From: DASCOT01 sp965197275
GTDB taxonomy: Bacteria; Acidobacteriota; UBA890; WLXD01
Assembly: GCA_965197275.1 (NCBI GenBank)
Contig: CBDAMQ010000033.1
Location: 124,001-188,000 of the forward strand
Reading direction: 5' to 3'
DNA length: 64,000 nt
A program made the position numbers and the translations under genes. Positions within the stretch are counted from its first letter, which is position 1; every line of letters starts with the position of its first letter. Shown here piece after piece: positions 25,299 to 34,352 of this stretch. The notes beneath the pieces are model-generated. The model made no database searches, had not been told where the DNA came from, and saw only the letters and a program-made list of their open reading frames with translations.

Positions 25299-26300
25299 TC
25301 AGGCGCTACGCCGCCGTTTCTGGCGCCGGATTTTCCTCTCCTCGATTGCCATCTCCTCGATGACCTGGAAGAACGCGTCCACCAGCTCGCCGGGCCACTC
25401 CGTGTCGCGGCCGTCGGTGATGATGCCGCGCGCCACCTCGTCGGAGAATGCCGGGCGGTAGCTGCGGTCAGAGGTCAGCGCGTGCCACACGTCGCACAAC
25501 GAGATGATCTGCGAGCCTACCGGGATGTTCGCCCCAGCCAGTCCGTGCGGGTAACCGGTGCCGTCCCAGCGCTCATGGTGATGTAGCACCAGCGGAACGA
25601 CTTCCTTGAGTGCTGGGAGGGGCGTGAGGATCTGCGCGCCGATCTCGGGGTGTTGCTCGATCTGCATGCGCTCGCGAGTTGTCAGTGGCCCCGGCTTTTG
25701 CAGGATCTCGTCGGGGATGCCCACCTTGCCGATGTCGTGTACCAGCGCCCCGACCTCGACGGCCAGTGTCTCGCGCTCGTTCAGACCGACCATCGCGCAC
25801 AGCCGCCGGGTGAGCTCCGATACCTCGAGCGAGTGTTCTCGTGTGTAGCTGTCCTTGGACTCCACCGCCTCCATGAGGGCCCGCAGCGACTGCTGAACCG
25901 CGGCGCTATCGAGCTCCTGTTCCTCCTCCCGAAGCATGCTGTCGAGGACCTGGCGCAGCGCGTTGCGCTTTCCTGGGATCAGCCGCCTTGCGTTGACGGA
26001 GATCATCGCCTGGTACACGCGGCCGCTGGCGTTCTCGTCAGCACCGGCGGCGTGGATTTGATTGCCGCCGTCGCCCTTGGCGACGTACATGGCGCGGTCG
26101 GCGGCATCCATGAAGCTGTCGGCCTCCTTGCCGTCTTCGGGGAAAGACGCCACACCGAGGGACACTCGGACCGCACAGGGCATGTCCTCAGGTAGGTCTT
26201 CGAGCAAGATCAACACCCGCTCGGCACGTTCGACGGCGGCCGTTTTCTCGAGCGGCACGAGCGCAAAGAACTCGTCGCCACCGTAACGGCAGATCGCATG
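25299..26300 (-). CDS. C-terminal part (GGDEF end plus HD-GYP) of a frameshifted cyclic-di-GMP signalling protein
   Basis: Continues the protein that starts at 27648; the frame changes at about 26300. Begins with 'HAICRYGGDEFFALVPL', the intact GGDEF active site of a diguanylate cyclase. After a linker follows a complete HD-GYP domain: 'VHDIGKVGIPDEIL', 'HHHERWDGTGYPHGL' and 'ISLCDVWHALTSDRSYRPA', a cyclic-di-GMP phosphodiesterase signature. So one polypeptide would carry both synthesis and breakdown modules. C-terminus is basic ('RKIRRQKRRRS'). The open frame formally extends to 26372. Confidence 0.8.
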   Translation of the reverse strand, partial: HAICRYGGDEFFALVPLEKTAAVERAERVLILLEDLPEDMPCAVRVSLGVASFPEDGKEADSFMDAADRAMYVAKGDGGNQIHAAGADENASGRVYQAMISVNARRLIPGKRNALRQVLDSMLREEEQELDSAAVQQSLRALMEAVESKDSYTREHSLEVSELTRRLCAMVGLNERETLAVEVGALVHDIGKVGIPDEILQKPGPLTTRERMQIEQHPEIGAQILTPLPALKEVVPLVLHHHERWDGTGYPHGLAGANIPVGSQIISLCDVWHALTSDRSYRPAFSDEVARGIITDGRDTEWPGELVDAFFQVIEEMAIEERKIRRQKRRRSA

Positions 26301-27648
26301 GCGCCATCGGCAGCGCGCGCGCCAGCCGTTGGCCGACCTCACCGATGACCTGGTTGCCGACCACATGCCCATGGTGGTCGTTAATGGTCTTGAGATTGTC
26401 GATATCCACCATTATCAGCGAAACGGGCTTCGGCCGCTCGAGAGCCGCCTGCTTGGTCAGCGTCTCGTCGAGCTCCTCGCGGAAGGTGTTGAAGTTCAGC
26501 AGGCCGGTGAGCCCGTCCAATCGGCTTCGCCGCCGCATCTCTTCGACCAGGTCACAGCCTTGCAGATAGCCCGCCACCATTAGCGCGGCGGCCTTGCAGA
26601 ACGTTCTTTCCTCCTCCTGCAGGGTGAAGTCCTCTCGCGAGTCGCGCAGGAAGAAAGCGCCGACTACTGCCTCGTTGTGCATCACCGGGACGACGAACCA
26701 GCTGCGGAATCGATGTGGCTTCGGGAGATGGCGCCGTACCTTGTCCCAGAGCTTGGAAGGCTCGTTCGGGTGCAGCTCGGTGATCTCACCGGAAGAAAGC
26801 GTCTCTTCGAGCTCCGGGTAGTGCTTCAATGCCAGCAGGAGCTGGACGTTCTGTTCGCCGTCGTCGGAGCAGGCGGCGAGATACGCGTGCCGTTCTCCTT
26901 CGTTGAAGATCAGCGTCGAGCATCGCTCGGCGCGCAGCGTCTCGCGTAGTTTCCTGTTTACCGAGTTCAGAACCCCGTGCGGGTCGCCGGACGAGAGGGC
27001 TAGCTGGCCGATCTCGAGCAGCGCCTTCGTTCGATCCCTCTCCGAGGCCACCTGATGGTAACGATGCGCCATCTTGCGCGTGACGTCGGTCATGCGATGG
27101 ACCTGATGCTGCTCTCGGCGCGCCTCGTCGGAGATCGTGCCGAAAAACAGGCCGACGCCGAAGAGGAACGGCAAGCGGATGAGCAGGTCGGTTTGTCGCC
27201 ACACCAAGTTGCCTTGCTCGGTGTATAGCATGAGGCTGTAGACCACACAGACGCCCAGGGTGGCGACCACGGTGTGACCGAACTGGCTACTGATCCCGGC
27301 GATGATCAGCACGAGGAAGAAGAAGAGGAAGAAGTCGTTAGTCGACTCCCCGGTAAACGCCACGGCAACGGTTACGAGTGCAAGGTCGGCCAGCGTGATC
27401 GGCCATCGCAGGCGCTGCCATTGGCCGGAGCGCACCGCGAGGCCGTAGCAGGAAAGGCTGAGCATGAGAACGGTCACCATGGCAAGCTGCTGCCACGGTG
27501 CCATCGGCCCGCCGTTACCGTAGAGCACCAGGTAGGCTGCGCCGATCAACACGGTGCAGCGCGTCATGACGACGCCGGCGTGCTGACGATCTGCGACGGA
27601 ACCGGACGCATTCACCCCACGGCCCTCGGTAGATGCACTGTAGCTCAC
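26188..27648 (-). CDS. N-terminal part (membrane, GAF, start of GGDEF) of the frameshifted cyclic-di-GMP signalling protein
   Basis: Starts at GTG 27648 with AGAGGT six bases upstream. Residues 25-165 contain about five membrane helices; a coiled region leads to a GAF domain (about 205-370, 'WFVVPVMHNEAVVGAFFLRD'). Then comes the GGDEF domain start: 'RLDGLTGLLNFNTFREELDE', 'SLIMVDIDNLKTINDHHGH'. After 'RLARALPMA' the frame turns into Arg-rich nonsense while the GGDEF motif appears in the next frame. Removing one C at the GGCGCC near 26300 restores a continuous protein of about 780 residues. Either an assembly error or a recent mutation. Confidence 0.8.
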   Translation of the reverse strand: MSYSASTEGRGVNASGSVADRQHAGVVMTRCTVLIGAAYLVLYGNGGPMAPWQQLAMVTVLMLSLSCYGLAVRSGQWQRLRWPITLADLALVTVAVAFTGESTNDFFLFFFLVLIIAGISSQFGHTVVATLGVCVVYSLMLYTEQGNLVWRQTDLLIRLPFLFGVGLFFGTISDEARREQHQVHRMTDVTRKMAHRYHQVASERDRTKALLEIGQLALSSGDPHGVLNSVNRKLRETLRAERCSTLIFNEGERHAYLAACSDDGEQNVQLLLALKHYPELEETLSSGEITELHPNEPSKLWDKVRRHLPKPHRFRSWFVVPVMHNEAVVGAFFLRDSREDFTLQEEERTFCKAAALMVAGYLQGCDLVEEMRRRSRLDGLTGLLNFNTFREELDETLTKQAALERPKPVSLIMVDIDNLKTINDHHGHVVGNQVIGEVGQRLARALPMAPCDLPLRWRRVLCARAARENGRRRTCRAGVDLARRPT

Positions 27649-27699
27649 GATTAACCTCTAAAAGATAGTAAAACATGCTTAAACTTCTAATTAATCGTA

Positions 27700-27729
27700 A
27701 TAATGTACGATTTAGACAGAGTAAGTCAA
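27700..27729 (-). promoter_or_regulatory. Sigma-70-type promoter for the GGDEF/HD-GYP gene
   Basis: On the minus strand TTGACT (27729-27724) and CATTAT (27705-27700) are separated by 18 bp, a fair match to -35/-10 consensus. The start codon at 27648 is about 50 bp downstream. The whole stretch 27650-27765 is strikingly AT-rich for this genome. Confidence 0.55.
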
Positions 27730-27762
27730 TAATCTTCTTTTAAGAATTCGTAAAGATACTTA

Positions 27763-27778
27763 AGGCCATGTATGGCCT
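27763..27778. promoter_or_regulatory. Perfect inverted repeat in the divergent region before the symporter gene
   Basis: AGGCCAT-GT-ATGGCCT has perfect 7-bp arms and lies at the border between the AT-rich promoter of the leftward GGDEF gene and GC-rich DNA in front of the rightward symporter. It could be an operator or a small hairpin. There is no U-run, so a terminator is unlikely. The rest of 27779-27960 shows nothing recognisable. Confidence 0.35.
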
Positions 27779-27960
27779 CCTGTGCGGCCCCCGCTCGGCG
27801 AGGCCGGGGCAACGTCCCGGCAACGCGGCCACTATGGGATAATCCGCTCCCAGCGGCCCGTTCGCCCTGCCTTGTGCCAGCGACATACGGCTCCGATCGG
27901 GCGTCCTGAGTCTGTGCGCCGCGGTCGCGTCCCCGCCTGACTCTCCGGAGCGACGAGCAA

Positions 27961-29292
27961 TTGGTTCACGACCGCCGAGAGCAGCCCTCGGATGACACCG
28001 CGGAGCGCGAGACGTTCTCGTCCGGTTGGGGAATGATCTTCGCGCTACTGGGCGTCTCGATCGGCCTCGGCAACTTCTGGCGCTTTCCCTACATGATGGG
28101 AATCTTCGGTGGCGGCGCGTTCCTCGCAATCTACCTGCTGGTCGTGGTCACCGTGGGTGTGCCGGCGCTGCTCGCTGAGCTCACGCTTGGACGGGCTACA
28201 GGCCGCGGTCCCGTCGAGGCGTTCGTGCGTACCGGGATGCCCGCTGGGCGGCAGATCGGGCAGCTGCTGTTTGCTGGCGTAGCGATGGCGATGACCTACT
28301 ACCTCGTCGTACTGGGATGGCTGCTCGCCTACTTCGCCATGTCGTTCGGGTGGGCGCTCGGTCTAAACGAGCTTTCCAGCGACACATTCGCCGCCCTGCA
28401 CGCCCGATGGCCGGCGCAGATGTTGTGCTCGGCGATTGTCGGTGCGGCGGCGGCGGCCGTTGTCTCCAGGGGCGTACGGCAGGGGATTGAGCGCGTCAGC
28501 AGCTTCTCTCTACCGGTATTCGGCGTGCTGACGTTCGGCTTGGTCGCGTGGTCGGTGTCGCTGCCTGGAGCCCGGCAAGGCCTGAGCTATCTGTTTACTT
28601 TCGATTGGCGAGCGTTGACTCCGCTAGCCGTTATGGCAGCGGTCGGTCAGGCCTACTTCTCTCTCGGACTCGGCGGCACATTCCTGGTGATCTATGGCTC
28701 GTACCTGCCAGCCGATGCGCCGCTCCCCAAGCGCGCCATATCCACGGCGGTGGGCGACGTCGCGGCCAGTATTCTGGCAGCGTTGGTGGTGATCCCCGTC
28801 GCTTTCGCTTACGGACTCTCTCCGGCAAGCGGTCCGCCGCTGCTGTTCGAGGTGATGCCCGCCGCGTTCGTCGCCATGCCGGCCGGACCTGTTTTCGGTG
28901 TGCTGTTCTTTCTCGGCCTACTGTGTATCGCCTTCCTGTCCGGCGTCGCCGCTGTCGAGGTGCTGGTCGGATCACTGACAGACGCTCTTGGCTGGAGCCG
29001 TGGCCGGTCCGCGTGGGTCGTGTCGGCGGCGCTCGTGGTGGCCGGCCTGCCGGCGATGTTGTCGTTGGACTACATTGTTTGGAGCGACCTCCTCTGGGGC
29101 TCCACAATGCAGCCCGTCGGGAGCGTCGCCGCGGTGATGGCGCTGGCCTGGGGACTCGGGCTACCGGCCGTGCGGCGCCAACTGGCCAAGTCGGATCCGG
29201 TACCCAGGTGGATCAATGTCTGGTTCTTCTGGGTGCGCTACGTGGTGCCGGTAGCGGTTCTCGTGGCGCTGTTCGCCGGGTGGCTTGGCTAG
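27961..29292 (+). CDS. Sodium-dependent transporter of the NSS/SNF family
   Basis: Secondary transporter coupling Na+ to uptake of an amino acid or amine, 443 residues with about 11-12 helices. N-terminal 'GVSIGLGNFWRFPYMMG' is the NSS sodium/substrate site in TM1. 'YFSLGLGGTFLVIYGSYLP' is the TM6/7 region. Start is TTG 27961 with CGGAG upstream; no ATG is available before TM1. Followed 4 bp later by pabA, perhaps co-transcribed. Confidence 0.9.
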   Translation: MVHDRREQPSDDTAERETFSSGWGMIFALLGVSIGLGNFWRFPYMMGIFGGGAFLAIYLLVVVTVGVPALLAELTLGRATGRGPVEAFVRTGMPAGRQIGQLLFAGVAMAMTYYLVVLGWLLAYFAMSFGWALGLNELSSDTFAALHARWPAQMLCSAIVGAAAAAVVSRGVRQGIERVSSFSLPVFGVLTFGLVAWSVSLPGARQGLSYLFTFDWRALTPLAVMAAVGQAYFSLGLGGTFLVIYGSYLPADAPLPKRAISTAVGDVAASILAALVVIPVAFAYGLSPASGPPLLFEVMPAAFVAMPAGPVFGVLFFLGLLCIAFLSGVAAVEVLVGSLTDALGWSRGRSAWVVSAALVVAGLPAMLSLDYIVWSDLLWGSTMQPVGSVAAVMALAWGLGLPAVRRQLAKSDPVPRWINVWFFWVRYVVPVAVLVALFAGWLG

Positions 29293-29296
29293 GACG

Positions 29297-29923
29297 ATGA
29301 CACTACCCGTGACCTGTAGTAGGCCACCAGGCGTCCCCGTTCGTGTGCTGGTGCTGGACAACTACGATTCCTTTACCTGGAACCTGGTGCAGATGATGGC
29401 TGCTCAGGGGGCCGAGTGTACTGTCCGCCGGTCCGACGCCGTCACGCTCGACGAAGTAGCGTCGTTACACCCGGACCGCATCGTGCTGTCACCGGGTCCG
29501 TTTGGGCCGGAGCGCACCGGCGTCTGCCGCGAGGTCGTCGACGGTCTGTCGGCGGACGTACCGACCCTGGGTGTGTGCCTCGGAATGCAGGTAATCGCCG
29601 TTGCGGCAGGTGCTCGAGTGAGCCTCGCCGGTGCGCCGGTGCACGGCAAGCAGTGTACGGTGCGCCACCAGGGCACCGGGGTGCTGCGCGGTCTCCCAAG
29701 CCCCCTACAAGTGGGGCTGTATCACTCGCTGATAGTCGATCCGGCGAGCGTTGATGACGGCCTCGAGATCACCGCGACCAGCGATGGCGGCGACATCATC
29801 ATGGGGTGCCGCATGGTCGAGCGACAGGCTGAGGGTGTGCTTTTCCACCCCGAGTCGTTCCTGACTGAAGGCGGTGATCGGGTGCTGTCGAACTTCCTGG
29901 AAGGAACGGGTGTGGTCGGATAG
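29297..29923 (+). CDS. pabA: Aminodeoxychorismate/anthranilate synthase, glutamine amidotransferase subunit
   Basis: Class I glutamine amidotransferase that supplies ammonia to the chorismate-using partner. 'VLVLDNYDSFTWNLVQ' opens the fold. The triad is visible: Cys in 'LGVCLGMQVI', His and Glu in 'VLFHPESFLTEGG'. Start ATG 29297 (GTG at 29339-29342 region would also serve). The pabB-type partner overlaps by 14 bp, and PabC follows, so the role is p-aminobenzoate/folate synthesis rather than tryptophan. Confidence 0.9.
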   Translation: MTLPVTCSRPPGVPVRVLVLDNYDSFTWNLVQMMAAQGAECTVRRSDAVTLDEVASLHPDRIVLSPGPFGPERTGVCREVVDGLSADVPTLGVCLGMQVIAVAAGARVSLAGAPVHGKQCTVRHQGTGVLRGLPSPLQVGLYHSLIVDPASVDDGLEITATSDGGDIIMGCRMVERQAEGVLFHPESFLTEGGDRVLSNFLEGTGVVG

Positions 29924-31328
29924 GCCGAGTAGTGAGGGGCTCGCGGCCGCGCGGTCCATGGTGTCGGATCGGTTACCCCGTTCTGATGCCGGCCGACCGT
30001 TGGTGCGAATCGCCCTCCGTGCGACGTGCGGGGCGGTCGAGCTCGCCGATGCGTTGCGCGATGAGCCGGGCTTCGTATGGCTCGACGGCGCCGATTACGG
30101 ACGGACTCTGTTCGCCATCGATCCGCTGGCGGTCCTTTCGGCAACCGAGTCGTCATCGACGCTGCATCATCAGGGTGAGGAGGTGCGGTTGCCGGTCGAT
30201 GCGTTCGGCGCCCTCGAGGTACTCCTCGATCAGCTTCCGACCGGATCAAGGTTGTTTGGCTATTTGGGCTATGAGCTCGCGGCGCTTCTGGAGAGGTTGC
30301 CCGTCTTCCCCACTGCTGATGACGCCGTCCCCGACCTGCACCTGGGCATCTACGATGCCTGGCTCGAGGGCAGCAGCGAGCAGTGGCATCTCACCGGCGC
30401 AGCTGCGGAAGAGCGGATGGTGGCCCTGCGAACACGGATCGAATCGCGTGTGCGGGGGTCCGGTTCTGGCGCCGGCGAGGGTCGGCCGAGCTGCGCCGCT
30501 GTTCCGACCGAGGTGTCGAGCGAACCCGATGACGCTGGCTTCGAAGCCGCTGTGGGGCGGACGCTGGAACGCATACGCGCCGGAGAGATCTTCGAGACCA
30601 ACCTGTGCCGTCGCTTCTCCGCCCCATGGTCGTTGGACGCTGCATGGGATCTGTATCTGCGGTTGCGAACAGCAAGCCCGGCCGAGTATGGCGCCTACCT
30701 GCGGCTCTCGGACGCGGCCGTGCTGTCGATCAGTCCCGAGTGCTTCCTGAGGCTTCGCGGCCGGGCGGTGGAGAGTCGCCCGATCAAGGGTACGAGGCCG
30801 CGCGGCGATCCGGAGCTCGACGCGGTCGTCGTCGCGGCGTTGAGGGACAGCGAGAAGGATGCCGCAGAGCTCGCCATGATCGTCGATCTGGTGCGCAACG
30901 ATCTCGGTCGCGTAAGTGTTCCGGGAACGGTTGTCGTGAATGACTTTGCCGCTCCGATGATTCTTCCAACCGTGGTCCATACCGTGGCTCGAGTGGCGGC
31001 CCAGCTGCAGCCGGAGGTGGGGCCCGCCGACCTGCTGCGCGCTACGTTCCCGCCCGGATCGATCACCGGGGCTCCGAAGATCCAGGCCATCAAGGTTGCC
31101 GCCGCCGAGGAGCCACGCCGGCGCGGGCCGGCGATGGGCGCGATTGGTTGGCTCGACGCCGGCGGGGACCTGGAGATGTCGGTCGCGATACGCACCGCAG
31201 TCGTGACCGCGCGGCGTGTCGATTACCATGCCGGTGGTGGCATCGTAGCGGACTCGGATCCGCTGGCGGAGCGCGAGGAGACGATGGCGAAGGCGCGCGC
31301 GTTTCTGCAGGCGTTGGGCGTTGACTGA
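29910..31328 (+). CDS. pabB: Aminodeoxychorismate synthase component I
   Basis: Forms 4-amino-4-deoxychorismate from chorismate and ammonia. It has 472 residues from GTG 29910, which has GGAAGGA upstream inside pabA; ATG 29958 is an alternative without ribosome site. The C-terminal chorismate-binding domain has 'ESRPIKGTRPRG', whose Lys is diagnostic for PabB (TrpE has Ala there), 'LAMIVDLVRNDLGRVS', 'FPPGSITGAPKIQA' and 'GGGIVADSDP'. Overlaps pabA and pabC, showing a coupled operon. Confidence 0.93.
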   Translation: MWSDRPSSEGLAAARSMVSDRLPRSDAGRPLVRIALRATCGAVELADALRDEPGFVWLDGADYGRTLFAIDPLAVLSATESSSTLHHQGEEVRLPVDAFGALEVLLDQLPTGSRLFGYLGYELAALLERLPVFPTADDAVPDLHLGIYDAWLEGSSEQWHLTGAAAEERMVALRTRIESRVRGSGSGAGEGRPSCAAVPTEVSSEPDDAGFEAAVGRTLERIRAGEIFETNLCRRFSAPWSLDAAWDLYLRLRTASPAEYGAYLRLSDAAVLSISPECFLRLRGRAVESRPIKGTRPRGDPELDAVVVAALRDSEKDAAELAMIVDLVRNDLGRVSVPGTVVVNDFAAPMILPTVVHTVARVAAQLQPEVGPADLLRATFPPGSITGAPKIQAIKVAAAEEPRRRGPAMGAIGWLDAGGDLEMSVAIRTAVVTARRVDYHAGGGIVADSDPLAEREETMAKARAFLQALGVD

Positions 31329-32142
31329 GGCCCGCGTCTTTCTCAATGGTGAGCTCCGCGCCAGTCAGGACGCGCGCCTCGCATGTGACGACGCCGGGTT
31401 TCTTGTCGGTGACGGACTCTTCGAGACGCTGCGCGTCAACCGCCGCCGGCCGCTGGATCCGGAGGCGCATCTGGACCGTCTGTTCGACGGCCTTGTGCGG
31501 ATTCGGCTGACGATACCTGAAGTCCGTGAGGCGCTGGGCGCTGCCATCGACGCAGTAGCGCGCACGGCGGCGGAGCCGGTGGCGCGCCTGCGAGTTACGG
31601 TAACTCGCGGCGGGCCAGCCAGCGGCCCAACCCGGCTGGTGGCGGCTGTTCCCTATGCGCCACCGACACTCGAAGCCTACGATCAGGGCGTGGCGGTGGC
31701 CGTGATCCGAGAGCTCTCCGTCGACCATCGCGATCCCCTGCGGCAGATCAAGTCGACCTCGTGGCAGCGCCAGTCGATGGCATTGACGCGGGCCAACGAG
31801 CTGGGCGCTTTCGAAGGGATCCTGCTCAACCATCGGGGCGCAGTCGCTGAAGGAACGCGGAGCAACGTCATCGCTCGACTCGGCGATCGCGTTGTGACGC
31901 CGCCGATCAGCGACGGCTGCCTTCCCGGCACTGTCCGCCGCCGCTTGCTCGAGAGCGGTCTCGTCGTCGAGGCCCGACTGCTTGAGAGCGATCTGCTGGG
32001 GGCTGATGAGCTTGTTGTAGTTAACAGCCTTATCGGAGCCTTGCCGGTCTGCGCTGTGGGGTCACAGCACCGGGCCGTCGGACAGTGCGCGGCGCGACTT
32101 CGTGACGCGCTTTCAGCCTTCGGTTGGTCGGCGGCCGCATGA
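31321..32142 (+). CDS. pabC: Aminodeoxychorismate lyase (class IV PLP enzyme)
   Basis: Splits 4-amino-4-deoxychorismate into p-aminobenzoate and pyruvate. It has 273 residues from TTG 31321, overlapping the pabB stop. 'VFLNGELRASQDAR' and 'GFLVGDGLFETLRV' are the N-terminal class IV motifs; the PLP Lys is in 'LRQIKSTSWQR' and 'AVAEGTRSNVIAR' follows. D-amino acid or branched-chain aminotransferases share this fold, but the gene order fixes the function well. Confidence 0.88.
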   Translation: MTEARVFLNGELRASQDARLACDDAGFLVGDGLFETLRVNRRRPLDPEAHLDRLFDGLVRIRLTIPEVREALGAAIDAVARTAAEPVARLRVTVTRGGPASGPTRLVAAVPYAPPTLEAYDQGVAVAVIRELSVDHRDPLRQIKSTSWQRQSMALTRANELGAFEGILLNHRGAVAEGTRSNVIARLGDRVVTPPISDGCLPGTVRRRLLESGLVVEARLLESDLLGADELVVVNSLIGALPVCAVGSQHRAVGQCAARLRDALSAFGWSAAA

Positions 32143-34310
32143 TGCGCCCGTCCGGTTTGATCGTGCTGCTGGCTGTTTTGGCGGTTCCGGGGTCGGGGAG
32201 TACGAATCAGGAAACCAAGACGGCCACGCCGGGCTCCGGCGAGATCGATTGGCCCCCCGGCCTGCCGGCGTCGATCCAGGAGGCGGGCCTGATTCTGGAG
32301 TCTGAGGACCGCCGGTTCGTTGCCGACGGGCTGCTCGACCTGACTTCGTCGCCCGACCCGGAGCTACGGTCGCGGGCGGCTCTGGCTCTCGGACGCGTCG
32401 GCTCGCCGCGACTGCTGTCGCGCCTCATCGAGCTCACGCGCGACCCTGAAGCGGCGGTTCGCGCCGCCGCGGCGTTCGCGCTTGGACGGCTGGAATACGA
32501 CCTGGCCGTGGATACCGAGGACGCCGAGCGCACCCGCGCTCGCGACGCACTGTTGCCGCTACTCGATGAGCCCCAGAGCCTGGTTGCCGCACAAGCCGCG
32601 TGGGCGATCGGGATGGTTGACGGCGGCGCTGCCGGCGCGATCGCCGATTGGTTACACCTTGCCGGTCCCAGCACCCCGGAGGCACGGCCGAATCCAGCCG
32701 TGCTAGCCGCGCTGCTCAACAGCTGGTGGCGGCTGGGCGACGCGGATGCGGCCGCCGTACGGCCTTTCACCGGCTGGCCAGTCACTGCGGTCCGGCTGGC
32801 TGCCGCGCATACGCTGCGGCGCCTCAGCGATCCCAACGCGCTCCCGCAGCTGCTGCCGTTGATAGATGATCCTGACGCCGAGGTGCGCTTGATGGCAGTT
32901 CGTGGGTTGCGTGGCGCGCCGTTGCGTGTAGCCGAGTCCAACGCCGTCCGCCTGATGGGTGCTCGTGATCGCCGCATCCAATGCGAGGCGCTGACTTGGC
33001 TTCAGACGACGTGGGAGACCGAGGAGGGCAAGGCCGGCGACGACGCCTTTGTGGCGGTTCTCCGGCGATCGCTCGATCGAGATCTTCACGTTCGCGGCTG
33101 TGCCCTGCGCGCTCTCGGGGCCACTGTCTCGCGTCGCGGTGTCGCTTCCGATCGCCTGCTCGAGGCGTTGGAGGAGCAAGAAGAGGGTGTGCGAGTCGCT
33201 GCGCTTCAGGCTCTGGTGCAAGCCGGTAGCAAGCTGCTCCGGGAGGCAATCGTGCGTACTCGGCGCCGCGCCGAAATCGTGGGCGCTACGGAGGTCGGAG
33301 CCTCGTTGCTGCAGTACCTGGATGAGTCAAGGTTAGAGGCAGTGTGGTTGGCGCGCGCCCTGGCACGCTCTCTGGAGCACGAGGACCAGTCGCTTGCCGC
33401 CGATCTGCTAAGCGCCGGCCCTCTCCCGGTGCGTGTAGCCTTGCTGGCCGAGTTGGAGGAGCGGGCTCCGAATGACGCCTATCAACTGGCGTTCAACCTG
33501 GTTGACGGAGATCTCGAGGAGCAAGCTCTCGACCTGATCGCTCACCACCACCGCGCGTCGTTCTTCGAAGATGATCCAGCGCTTCAGGCCGAGCTGGCGG
33601 ATCGACTCTGGCGCCGGTACTTCGATCCGCGCGGCTCGGAGAACCGCGGCTCGAGGCTCGCCGCTTTGCGAGCGCTCCTGGCGGTCAGTCCTGAGCTCGT
33701 CCTGCGACGCCTGTCGCTCATTCGTGATGAGCCAGATCGCTTCGTTCGTCTTGCGGCGCTCGCCGATATTGGCGGTGTCCCGGAGGTGGAGCAGCTACGA
33801 CGGGATATCGAGACGCTGCTTGCACCGCATGCCGCCGGCCGCGATCGCGCTGGCTACACAAGGCTTGCGGAACGTGTGCTCGGGCTCCAGTCGCAATTGC
33901 CACGGCTTCGTCTTCTGACCGATCGTGGTGAGGCGGTGATCGAGTTGCGTCCGGATTGGGCGCCGCTGAGCGTCATCCAGCTCATTGAGCTTGCGGCGTC
34001 GGGGTTCTTCGACGGTAGTAGATTTCACCGCGTGATCGCCGGTTTCGTTACCCAGGGCGGCGCCGCGCCCGACGGCACGCTAGCGCCAGCGTTGCGCAAC
34101 GAAGATGTACCGGTCGCCTACGTGCGCGGTAGCGTCGGCTTGGCGCATGCTGGTCGTGATAGCGCCCGGTCGCAGTTCTTCGTCGCCCACGCAGCCCAGC
34201 CTCATCTCACTGGCGAATATCCGATGGTCGGTTACTTGGTCGACGGCCAACGTGCAATCGAGCTCACTCAGCCAGGCGACCGCATGCGCGCCCGAATCGA
34301 CCCGCGATGA
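32139..34310 (+). CDS. Exported HEAT-repeat protein with C-terminal cyclophilin (peptidyl-prolyl isomerase) domain
   Basis: 723 residues from ATG 32139, which overlaps the pabC stop. A short hydrophobic N-terminus ('GLIVLLAVLAVPGSG') suggests export. Residues 45-560 consist of HEAT-like repeats ('PELRSRAALALGRVGSP', 'AAVRAAAAFALGRLEYD', 'AEVRLMAVRGL', 'GVRVAALQALVQAGS'). The last 160 residues are a cyclophilin domain: 'GFFDGSRFHRVIAGFVTQGG', 'ARSQFFVAHAAQPHL'. The solenoid may present the isomerase to a large partner. Cotranscribed with pabABC but with no evident folate role. Confidence 0.85.
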   Translation: MMRPSGLIVLLAVLAVPGSGSTNQETKTATPGSGEIDWPPGLPASIQEAGLILESEDRRFVADGLLDLTSSPDPELRSRAALALGRVGSPRLLSRLIELTRDPEAAVRAAAAFALGRLEYDLAVDTEDAERTRARDALLPLLDEPQSLVAAQAAWAIGMVDGGAAGAIADWLHLAGPSTPEARPNPAVLAALLNSWWRLGDADAAAVRPFTGWPVTAVRLAAAHTLRRLSDPNALPQLLPLIDDPDAEVRLMAVRGLRGAPLRVAESNAVRLMGARDRRIQCEALTWLQTTWETEEGKAGDDAFVAVLRRSLDRDLHVRGCALRALGATVSRRGVASDRLLEALEEQEEGVRVAALQALVQAGSKLLREAIVRTRRRAEIVGATEVGASLLQYLDESRLEAVWLARALARSLEHEDQSLAADLLSAGPLPVRVALLAELEERAPNDAYQLAFNLVDGDLEEQALDLIAHHHRASFFEDDPALQAELADRLWRRYFDPRGSENRGSRLAALRALLAVSPELVLRRLSLIRDEPDRFVRLAALADIGGVPEVEQLRRDIETLLAPHAAGRDRAGYTRLAERVLGLQSQLPRLRLLTDRGEAVIELRPDWAPLSVIQLIELAASGFFDGSRFHRVIAGFVTQGGAAPDGTLAPALRNEDVPVAYVRGSVGLAHAGRDSARSQFFVAHAAQPHLTGEYPMVGYLVDGQRAIELTQPGDRMRARIDPR

Positions 34311-34352
34311 TGGTCGGCGCATGCTCTCCGAACCGGTGATGGCAGTCCGTCG

